This document shows, in pieces, positions 36,901 to 47,323 of a stretch of 64,000 nucleotides of DNA. Origin of the DNA: Chondrosia reniformis (Eukaryota; Porifera; Demospongiae; Chondrillida; Chondrillidae); contig OX359200.1 of the NCBI GenBank assembly GCA_947172415.1, positions 6,574,501 through 6,638,500 on the forward strand, written 5' to 3'. Numbering within the stretch: the first letter of the stretch is position 1; every line of letters begins with the position of its first letter. Position numbers and translations under genes: made by a program. Below the pieces are notes generated by a model. The model was not told the DNA's origin. It saw nothing but the letters and a program-made list of their open reading frames with translations, and ran no database searches.

Positions 36901-39900
36901 TTGAAGGCACAGACAATGAATTAAGAGGCTGTTTCAACTTGCAAAAATTCTAGTCTTTTCTCTAAACAATAGAGGGTGTTTATTTGAAGCACATCCAAGG
37001 ACTAATAAAACTAATATGTTTAATCTTCTTCATTGTTGATGTCTCAGTAAAGGGCTTCTTAATTAACAACAAAATGGCTTCCCACTAGGTATTCATTGAA
37101 TGATGTAATAAACTGCATGTGTTAAGGAATAAATTGGATTTATTCATATACATTGATTGAGTTACAATATAAATTTTGTACTCTGCACTTGGTGGCTTGC
37201 CTAAAGGAAAGAGAATGCTGACTTAGTGGGTTTCCTTATCTGGCTTGATGCTGCCTACAGTTTCAACTTTCAACCATCTTTCACTTACTAAATTAAGTAT
37301 ATTGAATCATCCAAATGCTAGTTATTCCTATCTTATATAAATGATCATATGTTTAACGGTTGTATTCATACATACATGCATGTACATAGTAGTTTAGCGG
37401 TCATTAATATTAGGGCTAATTGCAATATACTCCCATGTCGAATGAAAATGTATTAAGCAAATAGGGCAGCCATGTTTTGACTCATCTCTATTTAAAGAGT
37501 ACCACTACACTATTATATGTTACCATTGGCACAATTATTATTAATGTATAATTAACTTTGAATAAATAGTTTTGATTGAATGTTCCGCTTGAATAGCTAC
37601 CTAGTTACTTTGCCTAGTTTACTGTAGTTTCCGTCTGTTTTGGTTGCTAGTCAAAAGTGTATCAATACACTTGTGGGGTTTTACGTCATATGCTGTTTAG
37701 AAGTATGTCGGTCCCGCATTCCAGTGCTCCTGAAGTTGCGTTCTGGAATGCGACATTGAATAGTGCTCCCTGCACTGGTTAGCTATGAAACCGTAGGAGC
37801 ACTTAAAGTTGCAATTGATACATTTCCAAGTGGAGAAAGAGAAGACTCTTGTATCCTCATCCAAAGTTCTCAATAGGTTTAGTTCCCTATAGACCTTGTA
37901 GAATAGAGGTAGTATGTAGGAATAGAATATTGTAGATTGCTCAACATTCAAGTGTTAGTACGTACATTAAAAACTTTGAATTAATAAACCGTCTTTACAA
38001 TCAGCTACAATATGGTATATATGTATCCTGTTATAAGTGACATCAAATCAATTCCCAGCAATAGTTGTCAGTTGGTCCAGATTTCTGGATCATCTGAAGT
38101 CTAATAATGTTAGCGTGGCTGACTGTAGTATATATATTTAATATTGTTTCTATGTGTGCCTCTGTATAGTAATCTAATCCTTGTCTCCTGTGGTTGGTTC
38201 CTCTATAGGATGCTCGTAACACGGTGGGCAACATACCTATGGAGTGGTACCAGGACTACCCTCACATTGGCTACGATATCGATGGGAAGAAGATATACAA
38301 GCCAGCCAAGGGAGATGAGGTGGGTGGAGAATACTATTTTTAGTAACATCAGAGCCACATTCATCCATATGCACATACGCACATACATACACACATATGC
38401 ACATACATACACACATACAGACACATATATTACACATGTAGTGCACAGATAATGGCTGTTTGTATGTATATGTAAGTTGTTAATTAACTATAAAATTGGC
38501 CTATTTGAAATTTGATGGTTATTTTGGGAACATTGACATTGTTTTTTTAGTTACAAGTTCATTTGATCATGTAATATAAGAAACTAGTTTAATGTGATCT
38601 TAAATAATCTGAAAAAGTCCTATAATGTATTCTACAGTATAATGTATTCTACAGTATGATGTATTCTACAGTCTAATGTATTCTACAGTATAATGTATTC
38701 TACAGTATAATGTATTCTACAGTCTAATGTATTCTACAGTCTAATGTATTCTACAGTATGATGTATTCTACAGTATAATGTATTCTACAGTATAATGTAT
38801 TCTACAGTATGATGTATTCTACAGTATAATGTATTCTACAGTATAATGTATTCTACAGTATGATGTATTCTACAGTATAATGTATTCTACAGTATGATGT
38901 ATTCTACAGTATGATGTATTCTACAGTATAATGTATTCTACAGTATGATGTATTCTACAGTATGATGTATTCTACAGTATAATGTATTTTACAGTATGAT
39001 GTATTCTACAGTATAATGTATTTTACAGTATGATGTATTCTACAGTATAATGTATTTTACAGTATGATGTATTCTACAGTATAATGTATTCTACAGTATG
39101 ATGTATTCTACAGTATGATGTATTCTACAGTATAATGTATTCTACAGTATGATGTATTCTACAGTCTAATGTATTTTACAGTATGATGTATTCTACAGTA
39201 TAATGTATTCTACAGTATGATGTATTCTACAGTATAATGTATTCTACAGTATAATGTATTCTACAGTATGATGTATTCTACAGTATAATGTATTCTACAG
39301 TATGATGTATTCTACAGTATAATGTATTCTACAGTATGATGTATTCTACAGTGTATGTAGGTGTATGCATGCTTATTTGAGATCTGATAGACTACGTATC
39401 TAATTACAGTGTATGGTTCTCAAGCCATAATCTACGTATGTTGCTATTTAGCAGGGGAGGATTGTTGAGGCTGATTTGGAATGTGCTTTGTGTAATGTGA
39501 ATGTTATTCTATTTCTGGCTTCTGTGGCTGGTACACTATTGACTCTCTGTAGCTCCAAATATGTACTGTATGTGTGTGATCTCCTCTCCCTTGTTGGGTA
39601 TCTGTTGGTACATGTTCGCCATTTTGTAATTAATCACCATGGCAATGAAGCATTATAACAGTAGTGGTGAAGTGTTGAGGTAACACTATCCTCTGATGTA
39701 TCTGAATGGGAATAACTACAACTATTTAGAACTAGCACTTAGTACTACTCCTAGGACTGCCTGTTTTACTGGATTAAGATCTAGTATACTATTCCAGTAT
39801 ACTAGATCTGTATACTTTTTGTATACCTTTGGGTGCTCACTAAACCACTGTTTCCATAGTGATCACAGCAGATACACCCTATCACTTTACATACACAGTG

Positions 39901-42900
39901 GACTGTACTTAAATACATAACCTTCATACAGTATTTACAAAATTCTCAGGAAATGATTTACATAATTCATAAACAGAGGAGAACCCTGGTAAATTGCATA
40001 GACCTGACAATTGAATAGTTTTCCCTCAGTCTCAAAGTTATGCTATTAAGAGGAGTCAATTGTACTTGCATTATTTAATACTTTTCACAGTTGGATAAAT
40101 TCCTTTCAAAGATGGATGATCCAAACTTCTGGAGAACTGTTACCGACAAGTTTACTGGTAAGGATATTGTACTGACTGATGAGGAGGTCAGCATCATAGA
40201 GAAGATACAGAGGTCAGAGTACGTCGGCTCAGGTGATCCCTACGAGGTACATGCACCTTTCAACAACAATCAAAGTCTAATGCATTATAAATGTGTGTTG
40301 CCAAGTGATCCATCAGAGATGGAAATGTATGTGTAGTATATATTTAAAAGCAGTACTACATAGACCAGTGATGAACCTGTACACATTTACTTCATCAGCT
40401 CTCTCATAATGCAAATTATACATTTGAATTTTTGAACTTTCATTTACGTATGTTTTTAAATTATCTAAATTTCACTAAAATATAGTCTCCTTCAATCTCA
40501 GTTGTAAATAGCTTTTTATAGTTGTTGAAACAATACAGACAATAGAAAGAAGGGACTATATTGCATTCATATTCACTTTCTTTATGTAGCCGTATACTGA
40601 CTATTTCACTCACGAGACAATGAAGCATCCATTGACTAACAAACCTCCTACAAAGAGGAGTTTTGTCCCTTCTAAATGGGAAAGGAAAAAGGTATGGACA
40701 TACCCCATTTATCAGCCATTCTTGCTGTATGATACAGCCGTCCTTCCTTGAACCATTTTGTAGGTAATGAAGATTGTTAGAGCGATAAGAAATGGATGGA
40801 TTGTCTCAAAACCGGGACCTGCAAAGCCAAGAGTGTATGATTTGTGGAAAGAGACTGATAAAGTAATTTTTGTCATGTACTATAGCGAAATGTAATAGTG
40901 CTATGGCTATGGATATTTATATTCATATGGATATTTATATTCATATGGATATTCATATGGATATTCATATTCATATGGATATTTATATGGATATTTATAT
41001 GGATATTCATATGGATATTTATATTCATATGGATATTCATATGGATATTCATATGGATATTCATATGGATATTTATATGGATATTTATATGGATATTTAT
41101 ATGGATGTTCATATGGATATTTATATGGATATTTATATGGATATTTATATGGATATTCATATGGATATTCATATGGATATTCATATGGATATTCATATGG
41201 ATATTCATATGGATATTTATATGGATATTCATATGGATATTTATATGGATATTTATATGGATGTTCTGGTCAGCCCTCAATAGTGCTCTGGAGAGAACTA
41301 TTGTCTTCTGACTGATTTTCACAGTGATTGTTTTAAATCTTTTCTTGTAGCCTGAAATAAGAAAGCACAGAACATACATTCCTGCTCCTAAGCTCAAGTT
41401 GCCAGGTAACAGCATGTTACACATTGCACACCTGTGCCTTTAACACTCAGTCTGCTTGATATGTGACATTATATAGCTATATATGGTACTGGATCTCATA
41501 TAAATGTTACTGCTAATGTTACAGGATATGTGACAGTATATAGCTATATATGGTACTGGATCTCATATAAATGTTACTGCTAATGTTACAGCATTATGTA
41601 GCTATATATGGTATATTGCTATACTGCTACAGCATATGTGACATATACACAGTAGTTATATATAGTATATACTGGATCTTGTATACAGGATATGTGACAT
41701 TATATAGCTACAAATTGTACTGGATCTCATATAAATTTTGCTGCAACTGTTACAGGACACGAGGAATCTTACAATCCTCCACTGGAGTATCTCCCCACTG
41801 AGCAGGAAGTGAGTGTATAAGAGTGTTCTACTGCTTCTGACTCTTACAAATATCATATATTATATTCTGCTACAGTACGTCAAACTAGCTCAAATTATAT
41901 GCTATCATACCACGTTTCTTTGACTCTCTTTGGGTTGTAGTGAGAGCTATCATTACAAGTTATTGGACAAGTCTACTTACTCTGAAATTGAACTCAATAG
42001 TGCATGTACCCATTTCCATTTTTAGATTCAGAAATGGAAAGAAGCTGACCCAGAAGATCGTGAACAAAACTTTCTTCCACAAAGGTTTAACAGTCTGAGA
42101 GAGGTGCCTGCTTATGCAGGTTTTGTGAAGGAGAGGTTTGATCGCTGTCTGGATCTCTATCTCTGTCCGCGCAAAATTAAACACAGAGTGAACGTTGATG
42201 ACCCAAGTGTCCTTCTTCCAAAGCTTCCAAGTCCTAATGAACTGAAGCCATTTCCTACAGAACAGGCAATTGTGAGTTTTGATAATTATAAGCCATGAGT
42301 ATAACCCCTCAATTGGAATCATAATTGGTTTACCAAAATCTCCCTTATACGTATGTATCTATACATGTACTTATGTCTGTGCATAAATAAAATGTCACTT
42401 CAAGTATGTTACTCTGTGACTTGTGAGTATTTTATGAGTATGGCAGTGCTTATTGTACAGTACTCTCTGTTGGCAGATCTACAAAGGTCATACTGGAATG
42501 GTTCGCTGTGTTTCAGTAGACTCCAGTGGTCAGTGGCTGGCTTCAGGTTGGTGTGTACTCTTTAGTGTAGGACTGAGGGGACCTCCCCTAGTCATGTGAC
42601 CATGTGATCCTATCTAGGGTACACCATTAGCAATTTATTGTAGGACTGAGGGGACCTCCCCTAGTCATGTGACCATGTGATCCTATTTAAGGTACACCAT
42701 TAACAATGTATTGTAGGACTGAGGGGACCTCCCCTAGTCATGTGACCATGTGATCCTATCTAGGGTACACCATTAGCAATTTATTGTAGGACTGAGGGGA
42801 CCTCCCCTAGTCATGTGACCATGTGATCCTATCTAGGGTACACCATTAGCAATTTATTGTAGGACTGAGGGGACCTCCCCTAGTCATGTGACCATGTGAT

Positions 42901-45544
42901 CCTATTTAAGGTACACCATTAACAATGTATTGTAGGACTGAGGGGACCTCCCCTAGTCATGTGACCATGTGATCCTATTTAGGGTACACCATTAGCAATT
43001 TAAACACCTATTTAAAGTTCATAAAAAGTATTAATATTATAATGTAGTCCTTCCTTGTAACTGACAGTAACTGACAGTTAACTGTACGTTTCTGTAGGTT
43101 CAGATGATGGTACTGTAAGGTTGTGGGAGGTGGACACTGGTTACTGTTTAAGGGTTATGCAGGTGGGCGGGACCTGCCACTCCCTTGCCTTCAACCCCAA
43201 CTCCCAGCTCTCCATCCTAGCAGTAGCAGTGTAAGTACATCTGACTAGCTGCAGGTTTGAATTTAGAGTAAATGAAGAATAGCATACCTATATACGTGTA
43301 ATTTTTACATTTCTGTAGGAATTCCAAAGTGTATCTGTTGAATCACAGATGTGGGGATCATTTGATTGGTAATGCAACCGATATGGCAATATCCACTGCA
43401 GCAAGCGATGCTGGATCAGACGAGGAAGAAGGGCCAAGTAAAGTTTCTGTTGTGTGGTCTTTGGAAGAAGAAGAGGAAGAAAAGGAAGGAAGAAAGATCT
43501 GCTTGACTCACTCAAAGGTATTCACTTCAAGGGGCTCTCCGTCATTGTAGTCATATTCTCCTCTGCTCCTCCACAGCCAGTGAAACAAGTGACGTGGCAT
43601 CATAAAGGAGACTACTTTGCTACAGTCATGCCGGAAGGTGCGTGGGTACTCATGAATTAGTGTGTGTAGATGGTACAGTTTGCAAGTGATTATAATACAA
43701 GTCTTTGGGTGTGTTAATTACAGGGGGCAACTCTTCTGTCCACATTCACCAGCTAACAAAATGGAGGACACAAGTGAGTGATATGTAACTGTTTGATAAA
43801 TGAAATTCTGTCAAATCTTTGGTTTCATATTTAAAAGCTTCTAAATTGTTTTATGTATACCTCTTTCACTTCTCTCTCTGAGTGTAGAATCCATTCAACA
43901 AGTCAAAAGGATTGATCCAAAAGGTTTTGTTTCATCCCACAAAACCACTTCTCTTTGTTGCTGTAAGTTGCTATTATGAACTTGCTTACTCTAATATTAC
44001 ACAAAATTGTGTGATTCTGATTACAAAACAATATCACACTTTTAATATAAGAAAGTTTAAATGACTGACATCACATGAAAGTATATTACTAAATGCACTG
44101 GTATCCCTAATGGAACCTAATTACTTGCAATAGCCTAGTCATTAGAATTAGCATCTCCTTTCACTGTAGACCCAAAGATATGTTAGAATATACAACTTGG
44201 TAAAGCTGGAATTAATCAAGAAGTTGATGTCGGGTGTGAAGTGGATTTCTAGCATGGACGTCCATCCTCAGGGTAATCACGCCTCTTATTGTACATGTCC
44301 ATTGTTCCTATTGTCTGTCATCTCGTTAGGCGACAATGTAATTACAGGAAGCTATGACAAGAGGTTAACATGGTTTGACAGTGAACTGTCAGTGAGACCT
44401 TACAAAGTTATCCGGTTAGTTGAGAAGAACACACTTAGGCAGAACCTTTTCGCACCTATTATTCCAAGCTTATTGTCCAACAGATGTAGGAAACATCTTT
44501 TCTCACATGTATACTTACTGACATCTATTGAATGGTTCATATTTCGACCTTTTGAGTGTCTAAAGATGTAGTTCCTTTGTCAGATGTTTCAACCCTAAGA
44601 ATCTTCTTTAGATGTTCAAATTTCAAAGTTGAACCATTCAAAACATATGTGTTCAATGTACTGTAGTTAGAAGAAATCCTTTTTCTATTACCTGCTGACA
44701 TGTTTGTTAATTTTCTCACAACTGTTAGCCTCTATAACTAGCTCCATTTATTGAATGGCTCACATTCATGAGGTGTGTGATGCTTCACTTTGTAGCAACC
44801 ACAAAAAGGCAATTCGTCAGGTTTGTTTCCACAAGCGATATCCTCTCTTAGCCTCAGTCAGTGACGATGGCACTGCCATGTTGTTCCATGGGATGGTCTA
44901 CAAGTGAGTGTGGTCATGCACTGCCTGTAATTATGTGTCTGTGTGTGTATGAGGTGTCTGTGTGTGTATGAGGTGTCTGTGTGCGTATGAGGTGTCTGTG
45001 TGCGTATGAGGTGTCTGTGTGCGTATGAGGTGTCTGTGTGCGTATGAGGTGTCTGTGTGTGTATGAGGTGTCTGTGTGCGTATGAGGTGTCTGTGTGTGT
45101 ATGAGGTGTCTGTGTGTGGCCCTGTTGATGTATTTATATTACTTACAAACATAGTTATTATACGTATCTGATAAAATGGATATCAGTTTGTTATTGTCCA
45201 AAATATTTCATTTAAAAGCAAAATTGGTCATTTTCACTATTTCTCGGATATATGTATTAGCCACTTTATCCTTCTCTGTAGTGATCTCCTTCAGAATCCA
45301 CTGATTGTGCCACTGAAGATCTTAAGAGGACATAAAATGGTTGACACGTTTGGTGAGTGTATTAGTAGGTACAACTCTAGGACTGTAGCAAATATACTGT
45401 GTGTAGTCATTTTTTAAGCTTTTCATTTTATATCTGTACTGCTCTCTCCTTAATTATATAGGGATATTGGATTGTGTTTTCCATCCAACCCAACCGTGGC
45501 TCATAACGACAGGGGCTGACTCAACTGTCAGACTGTATACTTGA
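30913..45544 (+). CDS. BOP1: Ribosome biogenesis protein BOP1, 21 exons
   Basis: Exons: 30913-31008, 31272-31676, 32194-32295, 38209-38319, 40091-40246, 40590-40691, 40764-40862, 41351-41405, 41756-41808, 42026-42271, 42477-42546, 43098-43230, 43319-43517, 43577-43637, 43724-43773, 43888-43962, 44170-44272, 44330-44414, 44796-44903, 45282-45352, 45462-45544. Total 2463 nt, 820 aa (human about 746). BOP1 joins PES1 and WDR12 in the nucleolar PeBoW complex for 60S maturation. Residues 1-201 are acidic and repeat-bearing; the BOP1 N-terminal domain begins about 202 ([51 protein letters not shown]); WD40 repeats fill about 476-820 ([42 protein letters not shown] end). Poly(A) signal AATAAA at 45571. 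Intron 3 (5.9 kb) contains another gene. Confidence 0.97.
31411..31625 (+). repeat. 21-bp coding repeat in BOP1 exon 2
   Basis: About eleven units encoding [21 protein letters not shown]. The unit is a multiple of 3, so frame is kept, and it lengthens the acidic N-terminus; this helps explain the extra length over human BOP1. Confidence 0.93.
32320..32575 (+). repeat. 31-bp tandem repeat, about eight units, in BOP1 intron 3
   Basis: Unit CACCCAGCCATCATCCCTTG then TAGCCTTCCAT, beginning about 25 bases after the donor at 32296. Confidence 0.93.
32838..36174 (+). CDS. TPX2-domain protein with 44 decapeptide repeats, nested in BOP1 intron 3
   Basis: Two exons: 32838-32906 ([12 protein letters not shown]...) and 32983-36174 (stop at 36172), GT-AG, phase 0, 1086 aa. 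Residues about 30-92 match the TPX2 microtubule-binding family: PFNLSVNRR, a charged helix, then [18 protein letters not shown]. Residues 95-210 are Ser/Thr/Lys-rich and basic. Residues 410-849 are exactly 44 copies of a 10-residue unit, EDEPFxPQ-type (x is Q, K or R). DPF occurs before (FDPFSQ, about 389) and just after the repeats; NPF occurs twice near 883-899. The C-terminus is acidic and ends [11 protein letters not shown] microtubule-associated role is suggested by the domain; NPF/DPF are known EH-domain and AP-2 ear ligands, which is only suggestive here. The gene lies wholly within BOP1 intron 32296-38208, same strand. Poly(A) candidate at 37004. Confidence 0.85.
34141..35460 (+). repeat. 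30-bp coding minisatellite, 44 units
   Basis: 1320 bases, 44 units of CCTCAGGAAGATGAGCCATT then CCAG-type sequence with third-position changes (GAA/GAG) and a variable codon (CAG, AAA, AGA). No unit is out of frame. Long open frames in the other frame and on the antisense strand are by-products of the unit. Confidence 0.98.
36175..38208 (+). other. Remainder of BOP1 intron 3
   Basis: Presumed 3' UTR of the nested gene then AT-rich intron. A reverse family 1 repeat lies at 37825-37945. No coding exon is seen. Confidence 0.6.
37825..37945 (-). repeat. Dispersed repeat family 1, reverse copy
   Basis: GAAGACTCTTGTATCCTCAT, CAATAGGTTTAGTTCCCTAT in BOP1 intron 3. Confidence 0.75.
38630..39355 (+). 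repeat. 17-bp array with acceptor-like units in BOP1 intron 4
   Basis: About 42 units of TATAATGTATTCTACAG (variants TATGATG and TATTTTACAG). Every unit ends TTCTACAG, resembling a 3' splice site, though without a long pyrimidine tract. The true acceptor is at 40090 (TTTTCACAG). Confidence 0.97.
40905..41270 (+). repeat. 12-bp array GGATATTTATAT / GGATATTCATAT in BOP1 intron 7
   Basis: About 30 units starting some 40 bases after the donor at 40863. Period 12 keeps all frames open, producing spurious ORFs on both strands. Confidence 0.97.
41455..41755 (+). repeat. Diverged repeats ending in the acceptor of BOP1 exon 9
   Basis: Four related blocks with GATATGTGACATTATATAGC, TACTGGATCTCATATAAATG and TGTTACAG. 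The last block supplies the real acceptor TGTTACAG at 41755, so earlier blocks contain decoy acceptors. Confidence 0.85.
42560..43005 (+). repeat. 73-bp array, six units, in BOP1 intron 11
   Basis: Unit includes GTAGGACTGAGGGGACCTCC, CTAGTCATGTGACCATGTGA and GGTACACCATTA. It begins about 20 bases into the intron and fills most of it; TATCTAGGG and TATTTAAGG versions alternate. Confidence 0.95.
44480..44725. repeat. Dispersed repeat family 3 copy in BOP1 intron 18
   Basis: GAATGGTTCATATTTCGACC, TTTGAGTGTCTAAAGATG and the reversed core TTTCAACCCTAAGAATCTTC, with inverted arm GTTGAACCATTCAAAAC. Confidence 0.7.
44936..45118 (+). repeat. 19-bp array in BOP1 intron 19
   Basis: About ten units of GTGTCTGTGTGCGTATGAG, starting about 30 bases inside the intron; each junction reads GAG|GTGTCT. 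Confidence 0.95.
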
Positions 45545-45747
45545 TCATTTACAAACAGTTTCACAAGCTAAATAAACGTTTTTCTGTTTTTAATTGAAAT
45601 TGAAACAAATATAATATAAATGTGATACAGAGATAAAAAGAAACAGAAAACCTGAAAAACTATATCTAGCTTCAAAAACTACTTAAATTATGTAAGTGAT
45701 GCTGTAAAGTAAAGAGTTTTAGAAAAGGCTAGATGAAGGTGTATTGA

Positions 45748-47190
45748 TCATTCCTCCTTGTGTACAGCAGCATACCAGACTAGAGCAGAGATGATGAGAC
45801 CCAGCAGTGTTATGAGGAGCAGTTCATAACAACTGAAGGACATCCAGGACGGATACATGTTCAGAGCATTTTCATTCCCAAAATCTGTGGCTTCTTGACT
45901 GACCGGAGGCTCCTCTGTCTTCTTGTTTTCGTTAAAGGATTCCCAAAGTGGTCTCCTTGATAAACTGAGGTTGAGTGTACTCTCGTGGTTGTTAATCCAA
46001 CGAGAGCTGATCTCATCTGCTTCAACCCTCTTGCTAGTATCTTGACCAGCCCTCTTCTCACTGTCTTCAGTGGTAACCTGATCTGTTTGGAGCGTAGCGA
46101 TGACGTCCTCCACAGTGTTAGTGACGGATTGCATTGTGACTTCATCTAATCCATCCATTTCATCCAGTAGATCAACCTACAACACAAAAGTCACCCGATT
46201 ACAGTCTGCGTAGATGATCTCTTTTAACTGCACCAAACAGATGGTTCATCTTTACTCTTTTGAGTGTCTAGAGAATCTAGGATTGAAACATCCAATTTCT
46301 CAAGCATCTCTAGACACTCAAAGACTAATGATGAACCATCTCAAAGATGCAGTCTGCATAGCCATCACTGTTAGCCCTAACTCTTCATATAATTATAATT
46401 CTAAAACTGTTCTTATTCTTATAATGTGTGCCATGTCCTTCTGGTAAAACTAGTTTGCTGAAAATGTAACCAGAGGTTTTAAAAGATTATCACAAGTAAA
46501 GATATAATTATTAAGTCACTCTACAAGCCATTCAGCGTCTAAGACCTCCAGACCAACCATGTCACCATAGATACACATGTGACACCATTGTGTTGCATCA
46601 CCAGAATTATATTATATATAATGCTAATGTCGCATTCGACTCCTCTCGTCACTTTAAAGTTGCCAGTTGTACTAAATTGGTTAACTTACAGCGGCAATAT
46701 CAGGTTCAGGTTTGGGAGTCGAAGTCTTGCTCTGTAGCGACTTGCGTACTCTAGTCAAACTGCGTGTTCTTCTCTTTCTCTAAATAAAGAAAGGAAAGTA
46801 TTAAGACACTTGGGAGGAGGAAAGATTCATTCGGTAAAGCTCTAAAAGCATTGAATTCATTGTAGTTGACCAACATAGTTCCTACTTCACGAACAACCTT
46901 CGAGTTAAGGTACCACAGGAAATCAAATAACGTACTTTAAAAACAAGACAGATTTGGGGAATGTCTCTCTTGGTGAAAAGCTTGAAGCACGCAATCCTTA
47001 GCTTTAGGTGTCAAAATCACACCTTCAGAGTTCTACTCTGGCTTAAATAAGGAGCACAAGTTGCGGGGCGTAACGATCAGGCTTTTCTAGTAAATTTCGT
47101 TATAGAAGAACTTTAAGGGATATTCTAGATGAATCGTTTGCATTATCTTAGATCGGAAAAGCTTACAACACTTACCCCAGCACTGGACAT
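45748..47190 (-). CDS. Small putative tail-anchored membrane protein, unrecognised
   Basis: Exons 47176-47190 (MSSAG), 46690-46779 and 45748-46176; GT-AG, phase 0, 177 aa. The N-terminus is strongly basic (RKRRTRSLTRVRKSLQSK), the middle is acidic and Ser/Thr-rich, and one hydrophobic segment lies at the very end (ELLLITLLGLIISALVWYAA then VHKEE). This is tail-anchor topology with a basic, possibly nuclear-targeting, head; an inner-nuclear-membrane or ER location is plausible. The 15-nt first exon is inferred from an in-frame ATG with a GTAAGT donor, so the start is less certain. It lies 134 bp downstream of the FG-GAP gene on the same strand, and its stop is 203 bp from the BOP1 stop (convergent). 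Confidence 0.65.
46215..46375. repeat. Dispersed repeat family 3, palindromic copy
   Basis: Inverted arms AGATGGTTCATCTTTACTCT / GATGAACCATCTCAAAG and GAGTGTCTAGAGA / CTCTAGACACTC about 110 bp apart, in intron 46177-46689 of the tail-anchored protein gene. Confidence 0.8.
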
Positions 47191-47323
47191 TCTTGTTTAT
47201 TTTCGCGCCTTCAAGTACAAATTATACAGAAATCTAGGCATTATTGACTGTATAAATTCATCGCAAAATGTATTACAGGTTATAAAATCAAAACACTTCC
47301 AAAAGTTGACGTTAAAAGTTCTT

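Noticed and set aside
40870-41424. Long open frames on both strands in the GGATATTTATAT array
   Set aside because: 12-bp period artefact inside BOP1 intron 7; the encoded strings are IFIW or NIHM repeats.
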